A stretch of DNA of 64,000 nt from an uncultured Oscillospiraceae bacterium. Lineage in GTDB: Bacteria; Bacillota; Clostridia; Oscillospirales; Oscillospiraceae. The position numbers and the translations under genes are program-made. Within the stretch, counting starts at the first letter, position 1. Each line of letters begins with the position of its first letter. The stretch spans positions 41,926 to 105,925 of the forward strand of contig CANQJZ010000002.1 of the NCBI GenBank assembly GCA_947624385.1, in the 5' to 3' direction. The notes under the pieces are model-generated. The model had not been told where the DNA came from, did no database searches, and saw nothing but the letters and a program-made list of their open reading frames with translations. Of this stretch, positions 1 through 8,527 are shown in pieces.

Positions 1-3000
1 GGCCTCCTTGCTGAACTCCTTGTACAGCCATTCTGCGTTATCCACCAGCACACAGCACGGTTTGAACTGCGCCGCCTGCCGGATCGCCGCCGCCTCACTC
101 TTCGCCAGCGCGGCGTAGCGTTTTTCCTTCCGCGGAAAAACATAGTCCTCAAAGAATGTCGAGCGCAAAAACTGCGCGGCTTCCTCCGCCGTGCTGTAAT
201 GCTTTGCGTGCAGCCTGCCGGCCAGTTCGCGCCAATTGCTGCCGGCAATGATATGTATGTCCGCCCCGCGGTCCGCCATGACCTTGGCCATCAGCATCAG
301 GAAATTCGTAATGCCGCTGCGCTTTGGCCCGTAGACCATCCACGCCGGGGAGCGATCCGTCCGGATCGCCGCCAGCGTGCCCTGGACCATGTTGTAGCCC
401 ACCGGCAGAAGGAAGGGTTCCTTTTGCAGCGCGGCAAACGCCGGCGCCGCGGACAGCGTCTCCCAGGTGGGTTCCTTGGGCAGACGGGGTATCCCGATGG
501 GACGCGTACCCTGCCAGGCGCCGTCCAGCTGTTGGGCATACGCCGTGATCTGGTCGGCCCGCTCGTCGCCGGCGATCTTCGGTTTCTCCGTGCTCAGCGG
601 GACAAATCCCTCTCCCACATGTCCGGGGGCTCCGCTGGCCAAAGCGTACTGGACCTCATATATTTTATCGTCCAGTATCGCCATGCCGCGCCCCGGCTGG
701 TTGGCGATGGGCGGCATGTCATAGGGTACGGACCGGCCAAGGCACTCGGAATAATCGCTCTTCTCCTTCATCTGCAGCGTGACGCCGCCGAAGCAGGGAT
801 GAAGCTTCATGGGGATCTCGCTTTTTGTCATCGCCGTGACAACAAAGTGGATACCACGGCCGCTGCCCTCCTGGAGAAGGGTCTGGATGCGGCCGGAATA
901 ATAGTCGTCGTCGGCAAACATGGCCCGAAGCTGCGCGTAGCGGTCCACAAAGACAACGATCGCCGGCTCCGGCTTCTCGCCCCGCTTGATCCGCGCCGCG
1001 TTATACTCCACGAAGCTGTCCGTAGAGGCTTCCGCGAACAGATTGGCCCTGCGGCTCAGCTCGGCGGCGAGCATGTTGATGAGCCGCTTGACCTCCAAAA
1101 CTTCCTCGTCAAAGGCGACGTCGCCGATCTGCGGGAACGCCGACAAAGTCCCAAGGGTCTGGCTGGTCAGGCTCAGAATATAAATATTGAGGTGCTCCGG
1201 GTCGTAAAGGCTGCACAGGGACCAGATCATGCTCTGCACCAGCGTCGTCTTGCCCGTGCCCGCCAGGCCGCCGATGATCAGATTGCGGTTCTGTGTCAGA
1301 TCGATGACAAGCGGCAGGTACTTCTGGTTCGCCACATCGTCCGCCAGGCCTGCAGGGATGAGGATATCGCCGACCGGGTTGGGATACGTCTGTCCGTCCC
1401 ACAGCGACTGGCAGAAGGTCTCCACATCCCGCAGATAGAGCTCCCGGGGAAGCTCCGGAAGCCACAGCTGCTTACAGGCGTCCATTCCGTGCTCATGAGC
1501 CACCTGATAGATCCGCTGGAGCACCGCCTCCATCTGGGACGGCGCCTTCTCGTCCTTGCCGGACACGTCCCGCCTGGGAACGGGGATCACGTGCCCGATG
1601 CTGTTGAGCAGCTGGGGCATCTCCTCCGCCCGTGGTTCGTCCGGCTTATAGTCCAGGCCGGAATAACTGGTCTGGACCTGGTGAAATTCCTCGTCATTGC
1701 CGATCTGGATGAAGCACCGGCCCATGCCCTTGATGTATGCCGCGTCCGGCCGCTTGAGCATCTCCATGGAGTCCTGCCTGGTCTGCACCCGCAGACACAA
1801 GTGGAAGCGGGAGTTAGCCCAGATCTCATCGCTGACCGAGTTGGAGGGCTTCTGGGTAGCCAGGATCAGATGGATACCCAGCGACCGGCCTACGCGGGAG
1901 GCACTGACCAGCTCCCGCATGAAATCCGGCTGCTCGCTCTTCAGCTCCGCGAACTCGTCCACGATGATGATGAGGTGTGGCAGTTCCTTGCCGGGAACGT
2001 CGCTGAACTGGCGGGTGTAGTCGTTGATATTGTTGATCTGGACCTCTTTGAAAATGCGCTCCCGGCGGTGTATCTCGCCGTTCAGGGAGGCTAGGGCACG
2101 GTCGATCACACGGGGGCCCTGGAGGTTGTCGATAATGCCGGCCACATGGGGCAGCTTCCGGAAGGAGTCAGCCATGCCGCCGCCCTTATAGTCGATCAGG
2201 ATGAACTGCACCTGGCGGGGGCTGTAATTGAGCGCCAAGGAGAGTATGTACGTCTCCAGCATCACGGATTTACCGGAGCCGGTAGTGCCCGCGATCAGGC
2301 CGTGGGGCCCGTGGAACCGGTCGGAGATGTCCAGCACAAAGGGCTGGGACCCGGCCCGGTAGCCGATGACAGACTTTATCCCGTCATACGTGTGGTTTTC
2401 CGACCACATCCGCCAGACCTCCAGGTCCTCCGTCCGGCGAACGCCATAGATGTCCAGAAAAGAGACAAGCGTGGGGATGGCCGCGTTTTCCGCCACATCC
2501 CGCACCCGCAGCGGCGCCATGGCGCGGGAGAAGGACTTGATAAGGGGCTTATCGGGATACTCGAAATCCACCACGCGGGTATTGCCGTCGCTGGTGTGCA
2601 TGTAGCCCTTTCCCTTTTCGCCCTCTACGTCCAGCACCACCCGGGACTCCTTGGGAAGGCCGGTCATGTCCTCGCCCAGCATCACCAGCGTCATGCCCTG
2701 ATGGTTCGTCAGCAGCTGCCGCATGATGAGCTCGTTTTCTAAAATATGGTAATTCGTGCAGAAGATGACATAGTGCGGCAGAGGCGGAGCGTCCCGTCCG
2801 CCCTCCTCCTCGTTGTCCCTGGAGCTCCGGTCGGCGGCGTTGTTCTTACGGATGGTCAGCACCTCCTCCAGATGACTGACCACATCGTGGACGTCGCTGG
2901 GGGTGAAGGCCACCATCCGGAGCTGCCGGTCCTCGCTGGCAAACACATGGGGAAGCCACCGGGTCCAGGCCCACTGGGAGACACAGGTCTGCTCTGTCAG

Positions 3001-4407
3001 CACGGCGATGCGCACGTCGTGGTAGCTGTGCAGGGCGGCGATCTGCATCAGCAGACCCTGGGCGAACAGCACGCCCCGTACCCCGCCCAGAATACCGATC
3101 ACCGCCTCGTCCCGCAGCGGCACCGTCACCGGCGCGTTATGCACGACGGAATAGGTGTCTCGCAGCCGTTCCGGCTCCTGGCGCAGGGGATCGTCAATGA
3201 GCGAGAGCTTTTCCTTGGGGATCTCGATGGCGCAGGGCATATCCACATTTCCGGTACCCACCCTGACGTGCAGGAAGTCCCCGTGAAAGGGCATCCGATC
3301 CCAGAGCTGACGCGACGGGCCCGCCGGCAGTGACGCACACTGGGCCGGATTGGGAAACGTGTCCATGAGCCGCTTGTACTCCTGCTCGTTCATGTTCCGC
3401 AGGATACTCTCCGTCTCCGCGATATATCTCTGATACATCCCGATACGGCGCTTTTCCGTGTCGATCTCGTTCCGCTTGCGGTAATTGCGGTTGGCAAGCC
3501 CCCACATGACCGCCAGGACCGAGGAGGTGGCGATCATCACCACGCCGCTGGAGAGCATTCCCCTGCCGCTGCCGGCCACCATCGTGCCCATCAGCATGGG
3601 CAGGACCATGGTCATGGACGGGCCCAGCTGCAAAAGCAGGGGCTGCTGGTCGGTATCCGGCTTCGGCAGAGGGGGCTCGATCTCCATATCCTCCGCCTTG
3701 CAGGGTATGAGCATCCGGGGGGTGCGCTGGTATTCCTGGTATACGCTGGGCAGCTCCTGATCGTCCCGCCCCCGGGGCTTTCCCGCCTTTTCCTGCCATT
3801 TTTCCAGCATGCACTGGCTGCTGCCGGTCCGGTTGACGGCCAGACGATCGCCCAGATAGACGACCTTCAGACCGGTGGGAAATGCCAGCACGTCCCCGAA
3901 TTTCAGGCCTACCTTGTTCCCGACCATCTTTCGGCCGTTCAAATATGTACCGTTGGTGGACCTGTCCTGATAGCGGACGTGTCCGTCCTGGGACAGACCC
4001 AGATAGCCGTGCTCGCCTGTCATCAGGGCGCTGGTATCCCGGATATCCGCGTTCTCGTTCCTGCCGATCACGATCTTCCTGTCGGAAAGCCGGTATTTTG
4101 TAAAGCGCAGCCACTGCTTTTCAAACGTCTTGACGATGACCTTGATCTCCCGCTTGGTCTGCAGATCGCACATGGTAAACATGGCGTCGCCCCTGACTTC
4201 ATGATCCCGGCGGCTGCCGTCCTTCCAACTCAGCGGCGCCACAGGCGCCACCCACACCTGGCCGTCCAGAGAGCGCACGGAGATATACATATCGTACTCC
4301 AACCCGGTCTCATCCTGCCGGAGGGCGATCTTCCTGTTCCAGCTCCGTTGATCGGGAAAGTAGACATCCTTGAACCAATCGTTATACATCAGCCAGGCGG
4401 TGTACAT
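1..4407 (-). CDS. essC: EssC-type type VII secretion ATPase (FtsK/SpoIIIE family), C-terminus cut by window edge
   Basis: Membrane motor ATPase of Firmicutes type VII secretion (T7SSb). The frame is open from ATG 4407 to base 1, giving 1,469 residues, so little is missing compared with the roughly 1,480 of known EssC. Order: N-terminal region, FHA-like module at about residues 107-185 (KIVIGRNENADI, later STNGTYLNGRKM), a hydrophobic pair at about 262-305, then three tandem FtsK/SpoIIIE domains. The first P-loop (GTTGSGKS, 707-714) and second (GLAGTGKTT, near 1047) are intact; the third is degenerate (YGPKRSGI, near 1354), as is usual for EssC domain 3. The SD AAAGGAG precedes ATG 4407. It is last of three minus-strand genes seen here, 23 bp after an FHA gene. 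WXG100 substrates and EsaA/EssB-like partners are not visible and may lie to the left. Confidence 0.93.
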   Translation of the reverse strand, partial: MYTAWLMYNDWFKDVYFPDQRSWNRKIALRQDETGLEYDMYISVRSLDGQVWVAPVAPLSWKDGSRRDHEVRGDAMFTMCDLQTKREIKVIVKTFEKQWLRFTKYRLSDRKIVIGRNENADIRDTSALMTGEHGYLGLSQDGHVRYQDRSTNGTYLNGRKMVGNKVGLKFGDVLAFPTGLKVVYLGDRLAVNRTGSSQCMLEKWQEKAGKPRGRDDQELPSVYQEYQRTPRMLIPCKAEDMEIEPPLPKPDTDQQPLLLQLGPSMTMVLPMLMGTMVAGSGRGMLSSGVVMIATSSVLAVMWGLANRNYRKRNEIDTEKRRIGMYQRYIAETESILRNMNEQEYKRLMDTFPNPAQCASLPAGPSRQLWDRMPFHGDFLHVRVGTGNVDMPCAIEIPKEKLSLIDDPLRQEPERLRDTYSVVHNAPVTVPLRDEAVIGILGGVRGVLFAQGLLMQIAALHSYHDVRIAVLTEQTCVSQWAWTRWLPHVFASEDRQLRMVAFTPSDVHDVVSHLEEVLTIRKNNAADRSSRDNEEEGGRDAPPLPHYVIFCTNYHILENELIMRQLLTNHQGMTLVMLGEDMTGLPKESRVVLDVEGEKGKGYMHTSDGNTRVVDFEYPDKPLIKSFSRAMAPLRVRDVAENAAIPTLVSFLDIYGVRRTEDLEVWRMWSENHTYDGIKSVIGYRAGSQPFVLDISDRFHGPHGLIAGTTGSGKSVMLETYILSLALNYSPRQVQFILIDYKGGGMADSFRKLPHVAGIIDNLQGPRVIDRALASLNGEIHRRERIFKEVQINNINDYTRQFSDVPGKELPHLIIIVDEFAELKSEQPDFMRELVSASRVGRSLGIHLILATQKPSNSVSDEIWANSRFHLCLRVQTRQDSMEMLKRPDAAYIKGMGRCFIQIGNDEEFHQVQTSYSGLDYKPDEPRAEEMPQLLNSIGHVIPVPRRDVSGKDEKAPSQMEAVLQRIYQVAHEHGMDACKQLWLPELPRELYLRDVETFCQSLWDGQTYPNPVGDILIPAGLADDVANQKYLPLVIDLTQNRNLIIGGLAGTGKTTLVQSMIWSLCSLYDPEHLNIYILSLTSQTLGTLSAFPQIGDVAFDEEVLEVKRLINMLAAELSRRANLFAEASTDSFVEYNAARIKRGEKPEPAIVVFVDRYAQLRAMFADDDYYSGRIQTLLQEGSGRGIHFVVTAMTKSEIPMKLHPCFGGVTLQMKEKSDYSECLGRSVPYDMPPIANQPGRGMAILDDKIYEVQYALASGAPGHVGEGFVPLSTEKPKIAGDERADQITAYAQQLDGAWQGTRPIGIPRLPKEPTWETLSAAPAFAALQKEPFLLPVGYNMVQGTLAAIRTDRSPAWMVYGPKRSGITNFLMLMAKVMADRGADIHIIAGSNWRELAGRLHAKHYSTAEEAAQFLRSTFFEDYVFPRKEKRYAALAKSEAAAIRQAAQFKPCCVLVDNAEWLYKEFSKEA

Positions 4408-4430
4408 ACGGCAATCTCCTTTATCTTCTC

Positions 4431-4976
4431 TCAATAGTGCGCATATTCCACCTCAAAGGGGTGATCGTTGATCATGAGACGGTCTCCCTGCCTCAGGCGG
4501 TATGCCTCGCCGGTTTCCATCCGCACGCTGTTCAGATAGGTCCCGTTCACCGATCCCAGGTCCACCGCGCAGCAGACGTCATCCTCCGCTCCGGATTCGA
4601 TGCGCAGGTGCCGGCGGCCGATCCGCGGATCGTCAAATTGGAAATCATTCGGTTCTCCCCGGCCGATATAGTATGGGAGCTTGTCGATCTTGATCCGCTT
4701 TCCATCAAATGCGTTCAGCTCCGCCAGGACCAGATACGCCTTCTTCTCCGGCCCGGGCAGGATGGTCGTGCTCGGCACGAATACGGCCTGCTGTTTCGCC
4801 GATCTCAGGAAGGAAAACAGCTCCGGTCTGACCCGCTTCAGCACGGCCAAGCTTGCCAGGACGATGATGAGCCCCGGCAGCAGATACAGTATGTTCGCCG
4901 CCGCCAGCAGCGCCAACACCGCCAACACGGGAAGCATACACACGACCCAGCATAGTATTTTTTTCCAATGTACCAT
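4431..4976 (-). CDS. Membrane-anchored FHA-domain protein
   Basis: 181 residues. Two hydrophobic helices at about residues 8-28 and 29-46 form an N-terminal membrane hairpin, followed by a linker and a C-terminal FHA domain (about 100-178) with the expected GRGEPNDF, GRRHLRI and GSVNGTYLNS motifs. FHA domains bind phosphothreonine peptides, so this is a likely membrane-bound reader of Thr phosphorylation, probably cytoplasmic-facing. It sits between the peptidoglycan-binding FHA protein and essC with short gaps (18 and 23 bp), suggesting one operon. In Firmicutes T7SSb loci EssB/YukC and EsaB fill the accessory slots; I see no similarity to them, so the exact role is inferred from position. 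The FHA assignment is firm; the function is inference. Confidence 0.85.
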   Translation of the reverse strand: MVHWKKILCWVVCMLPVLAVLALLAAANILYLLPGLIIVLASLAVLKRVRPELFSFLRSAKQQAVFVPSTTILPGPEKKAYLVLAELNAFDGKRIKIDKLPYYIGRGEPNDFQFDDPRIGRRHLRIESGAEDDVCCAVDLGSVNGTYLNSVRMETGEAYRLRQGDRLMINDHPFEVEYAHY

Positions 4977-4994
4977 GGGCCTTGACCGCCGTTA

Positions 4995-6077
4995 TCAGAA
5001 TTGGATCGTAATCCTGTGCTTGCCGACCTCAAGCACGTCCCCGGAATGAAGGGCGCGGCTGTCATGATGGCACATGACCCCGTTGACCTTTGTGCCAAAG
5101 GACGAGGTATCCCGCAGCGTCATACCGCCGCCCTCCGGAACGATCTCGCAGTGCTCCCGGGAGATGCTGCTGTCGTCCATGTTCAGGGGGAATTTGCCCA
5201 CGCCCCGGCCGATGCGCACGCGGCTTTTTCCGTCGGAGCTATAGGTGAACCTCTCACCCTCATATTCCACGGTAAAGCGCACCGCTCCCTCTTCCGCGGG
5301 CTTCTTTCTGCCAGCCAGCCAGAACGCCAGCACCACGATAACGCAGATCAGGACAAAGCCCGCCAGCACAAACACCACGTTCGGCACGTTTACGCCGAAC
5401 ATCCCGCTGGATCCCTTGATAAAGTCCGTCACCCGCACGAACAAGCCGGTGGGCACGTAAGACAGCGCGTCGTCGCTGAACAGTGCCTTTTGCAGCTCCG
5501 CCGTGATACCGTCCTGTTTTTCATAGACCAGCTTGTTGCGGCTGACAAATGCGTCCACAGCCTTCTGCACCGCGCTGTCGTAGACGCCCGGGGTGAACTC
5601 GCCGCCCACCGCGTCGTATCCCAGCTGGTTCAGCCGGTTCTGCACCTGGGTCACCGCGTCCCCGCCGGCGCCCTGGGGGATGGTCTCGTATTCCCCCCTG
5701 TCCGGGGTGACAAGAGGTCCTTCCGTCTCGCCCATGACGCGCCAGAAGAGCGCGTAGGTCACGCCGTCCTCATAGTAGGTGAACTCGGGGTTGAGCCGGC
5801 ACACCTCCTTCACGGCCGCCATGGTGAGAGGGTCCAGCTCCTTGTTCTGGAGCATATCATCCGTGACCCCGGCTCTGTAAAAGCCCAGCTCATTCAGCCT
5901 TGCTTTGAAGTTGATGATGTCCACATCGACGACCGATGGGTCGTCGCCCACCATTACGAAAAACTTCGCCTCAGACTCGTCCCCTGCCGCGGCATGGGCC
6001 GCGCCCATGCAGGCGAAAACGAGGACTGCCGCCAAAAGCCAGGCCGCGGCGGTCCGCAGCTGCCGTCTCGAGCTCAT
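4995..6077 (-). CDS. Transmembrane protein: extracytoplasmic peptidoglycan-binding-like repeats, TM helix, cytoplasmic FHA domain
   Basis: 360 residues. A signal peptide (about 1-31, ending AHA) is followed by two repeats resembling PG_binding_1 domains: an 'INFKARLNELGFYRAG' segment near 55-75 and a 'VTQVQNRLNQLGYDAVGGEF' segment near 140-160. A TM helix lies at about 233-258, followed by basic residues and a cytoplasmic FHA domain (VRIGRGVGKF, SSISREHCEI, SSFGTKVNG). Topology predicts a cell-wall contact outside joined to a phosphothreonine reader inside. It is the first gene of the minus-strand set leading to essC, and a palindrome lies 67-94 bp upstream. The outside domain could dock the secretion machine to the wall or sense wall state; both are inference. 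Confidence 0.84.
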   Translation of the reverse strand: MSSRRQLRTAAAWLLAAVLVFACMGAAHAAAGDESEAKFFVMVGDDPSVVDVDIINFKARLNELGFYRAGVTDDMLQNKELDPLTMAAVKEVCRLNPEFTYYEDGVTYALFWRVMGETEGPLVTPDRGEYETIPQGAGGDAVTQVQNRLNQLGYDAVGGEFTPGVYDSAVQKAVDAFVSRNKLVYEKQDGITAELQKALFSDDALSYVPTGLFVRVTDFIKGSSGMFGVNVPNVVFVLAGFVLICVIVVLAFWLAGRKKPAEEGAVRFTVEYEGERFTYSSDGKSRVRIGRGVGKFPLNMDDSSISREHCEIVPEGGGMTLRDTSSFGTKVNGVMCHHDSRALHSGDVLEVGKHRITIQF

Positions 6078-6143
6078 GATCTTTTACCCTCTCCTTGTTT
6101 TTCCGATGCTCCATCCGGACGTGCCGCCCACGCCGGATGCCCA

Positions 6144-6171
6144 TGGTCACAAAGGTACAGTTATGTGACCA
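6144..6171. promoter_or_regulatory. 8-bp perfect inverted repeat upstream of the FHA/essC genes
   Basis: TGGTCACA (6144-6151) and TGTGACCA (6164-6171) form a perfect dyad around a 12-base spacer, 67-94 bp upstream of the first minus-strand FHA gene. It could be an operator or an mRNA hairpin. No U-run follows it on either strand, which argues against a terminator. Confidence 0.4.
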
Positions 6172-6179
6172 CAGAACTA

Positions 6180-6208
6180 TTGCGTCGAAACCGGGATTAT
6201 GATACAAT
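6180..6208 (+). promoter_or_regulatory. Plus-strand sigma70-like promoter with no obvious target
   Basis: TTGCGT (6180-6185), 17-base spacer, TACAAT (6203-6208). It points into the 3' end of the convergent recombinase gene. No plus-strand gene follows, so it may be a remnant, an antisense promoter or chance. Confidence 0.35.
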
Positions 6209-6232
6209 GTAATTATGTATGGATTTAACTAA

Positions 6233-6880
6233 TCAGTGTAATTCAAGGTTTCCGACGGTTGGTGACAATTCTGTACTTTTTTCACCGAAATTTGCCTCTC
6301 GTGACCATTTCAGGAAGGTTTGGTGGGTGATACCAAGCTCCGACGCCGCAGACCGGGCAGAGAGTTCTCCGTCTTTCCATTGTTGCCATACGGTTTCAAA
6401 TCCATCTGGTCGCTTCATCGGCTGTCTGCCAAAGCGTACGCCCCGCGCCTTGGCCGCCGCGATGCCCTCTGCCTGTCGCTGGTGGATAAATTCCCGCTCC
6501 GTCTGGGCCACATAGCTGAGAAGCTGCAATACGATGTCCGCGATCAGGGTGCCGGTCAGATCGCGCCCCTGTCTCGTGTCCAGCAGGGGCATGTCCAACA
6601 CAACGATGGCGACTTTCTTCTCCTTGGTCAGCAGCCGCCACTGTTCCAGGATCTCGTCGTAGTTTCGTCCCAGCCGGTCGATGCTCTTGATGACAAGGGT
6701 GTCGTCCGGCTTCAGCTTTCGCAGCAGCCGCTTATAGCCGGGGCGGTCAAAATCCTTGCCGGAGACCTTATCGACACAAATACAGCGATCAGCGACGCCG
6801 AACTGACGCATGGCGATGAGCTGCCGGTCCACATTCTGCTCTCTGCTTGAAACACGAACATACCCATATGTCTCGCTCAT
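6233..6880 (-). CDS. Serine recombinase / resolvase (Tn3 resolvase-invertase family)
   Basis: 215 residues. The N-terminal catalytic domain starts YGYVRVSSREQN with the nucleophilic serine in the RVSS motif, then IKSIDRLGRNYDEI and the E-helix region typical of resolvases. The C-terminal part (about 150-200) carries a helix-turn-helix (SARSAASELGITHQTFLKW). Resolvases cut and rejoin DNA at short paired sites through a Ser-DNA intermediate. ATG 6880 is chosen because AGGAGG lies at the right distance upstream; an upstream in-frame ATG at 7003 has no such site and would add about 41 unrelated residues. No transposase or inverted-repeat ends are visible nearby, so it is either a stand-alone invertase/resolvase or the remains of an element that entered between the two halves of the FHA/kinase region. 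Confidence 0.9.
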   Translation of the reverse strand: MSETYGYVRVSSREQNVDRQLIAMRQFGVADRCICVDKVSGKDFDRPGYKRLLRKLKPDDTLVIKSIDRLGRNYDEILEQWRLLTKEKKVAIVVLDMPLLDTRQGRDLTGTLIADIVLQLLSYVAQTEREFIHQRQAEGIAAAKARGVRFGRQPMKRPDGFETVWQQWKDGELSARSAASELGITHQTFLKWSREANFGEKSTELSPTVGNLELH

Positions 6881-7008
6881 AACGTTTCCTCCTTTGTTTA
6901 TGTAAAATAGTATAAAGAGGAAACCCTTTTGCGCTGTAACAATATTATAATTTTGCCCGCAGGGACAGTTCGTCATGCCCGCGCATGTATGGCTGTCAAG
7001 CAATTCAA

Positions 7009-7053
7009 AACAGGCGGCGGATGGCGCATTTTAGCACCATCCGCTGCCTGTTG
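7009..7053. terminator. Strong imperfect hairpin between recombinase and parvulin genes
   Basis: Arms 7009-7024 and 7038-7053 pair over 16 positions with one mismatch around a 13-base loop. It lies downstream of the minus-strand parvulin gene and upstream of the recombinase. A U-run is lacking, so the terminator role is tentative. Confidence 0.4.
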
Positions 7054-7076
7054 TTCGATTCCAATTCTGCAAGGAA

Positions 7077-7099
7077 TGTCCCCGGCGGAGCCGGGGACA
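7077..7099 (-). terminator. GC-rich hairpin just after the parvulin gene
   Basis: TGTCCCCGGC and GCCGGGGACA pair perfectly around a 3-base loop, 5 bases past the minus-strand stop at 7104. Read on the plus strand it is followed by a T-rich stretch. Likely transcript end for the lipoprotein gene. Confidence 0.5.
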
Positions 7100-7103
7100 C
7101 ATT

Positions 7104-8384
7104 TTATTCGCCGAAGATTTCCTCGATGTCGATGGTCTCAAAGTCGTCCTGCCAGGCTATGTCGGCGTCGGTCGTCACCTGGTCCAGAAGCTGGAAAAAC
7201 TGGTAGCTGCCGGCGGAGGCGCGCAGAGAGGCGGTTGACCCGCTGCTGTCGGTGTACGCCCCGTCCGGGTCCACGGGCAGACGGAGGATGATGTGATAGC
7301 CGTAGTCCGATTCAACGGGCTCGGAAAGGCCGTATTCGGCCAGGTCGGCGGTGGTATCCTCAAACACCGGGACCATCACGCCGGAACCAAAGGTGTACCC
7401 GTCCGGGTTGGCGGCAAGGCCCGAATCCTCGGAGTGCTCCTGCATCAGCTCGTCGAAAAGCGCCTCCAGGGCCTCGGGGTCGTCCTGCACGGCGGCAAGC
7501 TGGTCGTAAAGCTCGTCGGCCTGGGCCTTCTTCTCCGCCTTTTCCTCGTCGGAAAGGGCCTCGTTCGTCTCGGGGTCGATGGTCATGAGCAGGATGTGCT
7601 TGCAGCGCATCAGGCCCTTTTGCTCGGCAAAGGCCAGCGCGTCATCGTCCGACACGTCCGCGCCGTCCGCGCCGTAGAGCTTCTCCGTCAGCTTGCTCGA
7701 CAGAAGGCTCACGCCGCTCAGATAGTCCAGCATGTCCCGGGTCATGAACTGGCCGTCCAGGTATTCGGCGTAGGCGTCCAGCTCCTGGTCGGTGCAGTCC
7801 CCGTCGCCGTCGCCGTAATTGTCCGCGGCCTGTTCGTAGGAGTCTGCCAGGGTCTGCCGGTCCTGCTCGTCCAGGGCTACGCCCTCCCGCTCCGCCAGGG
7901 TCTCCACCGCCCGGTAGGAGAATATCTCCGCCGCCGCGTTGGTGCGGACCATGGCGGCGTTATCCAGCTCCTCGTCGAAATCGTGGCCGTCCCAGCCGTT
8001 AAAGGGCATGCCCATGGCGGCCATATACTTCACATAGCCGGTGAAATAGCTCAGCCAGTAGTAATACTCCCGCCAGGTGGCCTCTTTGCCGTCGTAGGTC
8101 AGGACCACGTCGTCCGGGTCATAGGCGGCGTAGCCCAGGCCGGGCTTGGGCGTGGCGGTGGGCTCGGGCGTGGCCGTGGCGTCCGGGGCGTCGGTTGCCT
8201 CGGGGGCGTCGGTTGCCTCGGGGGCGTCGGTTGCCTCGGGGGCATCGGTGGGGTCGGGGGCAGGCGTGGCCGTGGCCTCGGCGGTATCGCCGGGGTCGTA
8301 CTCCCGGATGGAGCCGGCGCCGCAGCCGGTGAGCAGCGCGGCCGCCAGACACAGGCATAAGAAAACAGTGATAGACTTGCGCAT
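7104..8384 (-). CDS. Lipoprotein with parvulin-type (PpiC/SurA/PrsA-like) peptidyl-prolyl isomerase domain
   Basis: 426 residues. The signal peptide ends in a lipobox (LLTGC), so the mature protein is probably lipid-anchored outside the membrane. A Pro/Thr/Ala linker follows with an 18-bp tandem repeat (TDAPEA) encoded at about 8185-8245. A SurA_N-like helical region covers about residues 95-235, then a parvulin domain begins at MRCKHILLMT (about 255) and runs to the YGYHIILRL segment near 370. Such foldases assist folding of exported proteins. ATG 8384 is preferred over an upstream ATG at 8441 because it puts the signal peptide at the N-terminus and lies behind a GGGG ribosome site. A promoter at 8420-8448 reads into it, divergent from trkA. 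A role in folding products of the neighbouring secretion system is only suggested by position. Confidence 0.85.
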   Translation of the reverse strand: MRKSITVFLCLCLAAALLTGCGAGSIREYDPGDTAEATATPAPDPTDAPEATDAPEATDAPEATDAPDATATPEPTATPKPGLGYAAYDPDDVVLTYDGKEATWREYYYWLSYFTGYVKYMAAMGMPFNGWDGHDFDEELDNAAMVRTNAAAEIFSYRAVETLAEREGVALDEQDRQTLADSYEQAADNYGDGDGDCTDQELDAYAEYLDGQFMTRDMLDYLSGVSLLSSKLTEKLYGADGADVSDDDALAFAEQKGLMRCKHILLMTIDPETNEALSDEEKAEKKAQADELYDQLAAVQDDPEALEALFDELMQEHSEDSGLAANPDGYTFGSGVMVPVFEDTTADLAEYGLSEPVESDYGYHIILRLPVDPDGAYTDSSGSTASLRASAGSYQFFQLLDQVTTDADIAWQDDFETIDIEEIFGE

Positions 8385-8419
8385 GGAAAGGTCCCCTTTG
8401 CATCGTTTGTAACGCATGC

Positions 8420-8448
8420 AGTATAGCACAATTTGACCCACGCAACAA
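8420..8448 (-). promoter_or_regulatory. Promoter of the parvulin lipoprotein gene
   Basis: Minus strand: TTGTTG (8448-8443), 17-base spacer, TATACT (8425-8420), with TG one base upstream of the -10 (extended -10). Confidence 0.65.
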
Positions 8449-8454
8449 GCGCCC

Positions 8455-8483
8455 TTGACGGAAAACCCTCCCGGTGCTAAGAT
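8455..8483 (+). promoter_or_regulatory. Promoter of trkA-trkH
   Basis: TTGACG (8455-8460), 17-base spacer, TAAGAT (8478-8483) with an extended -10 TG. Its -35 is separated by only six bases from the -35 of the divergent lipoprotein promoter, so the two polymerases should compete. Confidence 0.65.
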
Positions 8484-8527
8484 GTATTAAATCGTTGAAA
8501 TACTTTGCTGTTCCTGTGGGAGGGCCT

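Noticed and set aside
199..2094. 631-codon plus-strand open frame
   Set aside because: Shadow of essC on the opposite strand; high GC makes long antisense frames. No SD, and the minus frame has full EssC motifs.
8185..8245. 18-bp tandem repeat as a non-coding satellite
   Set aside because: It is in frame in the lipoprotein linker (TDAPEA units).
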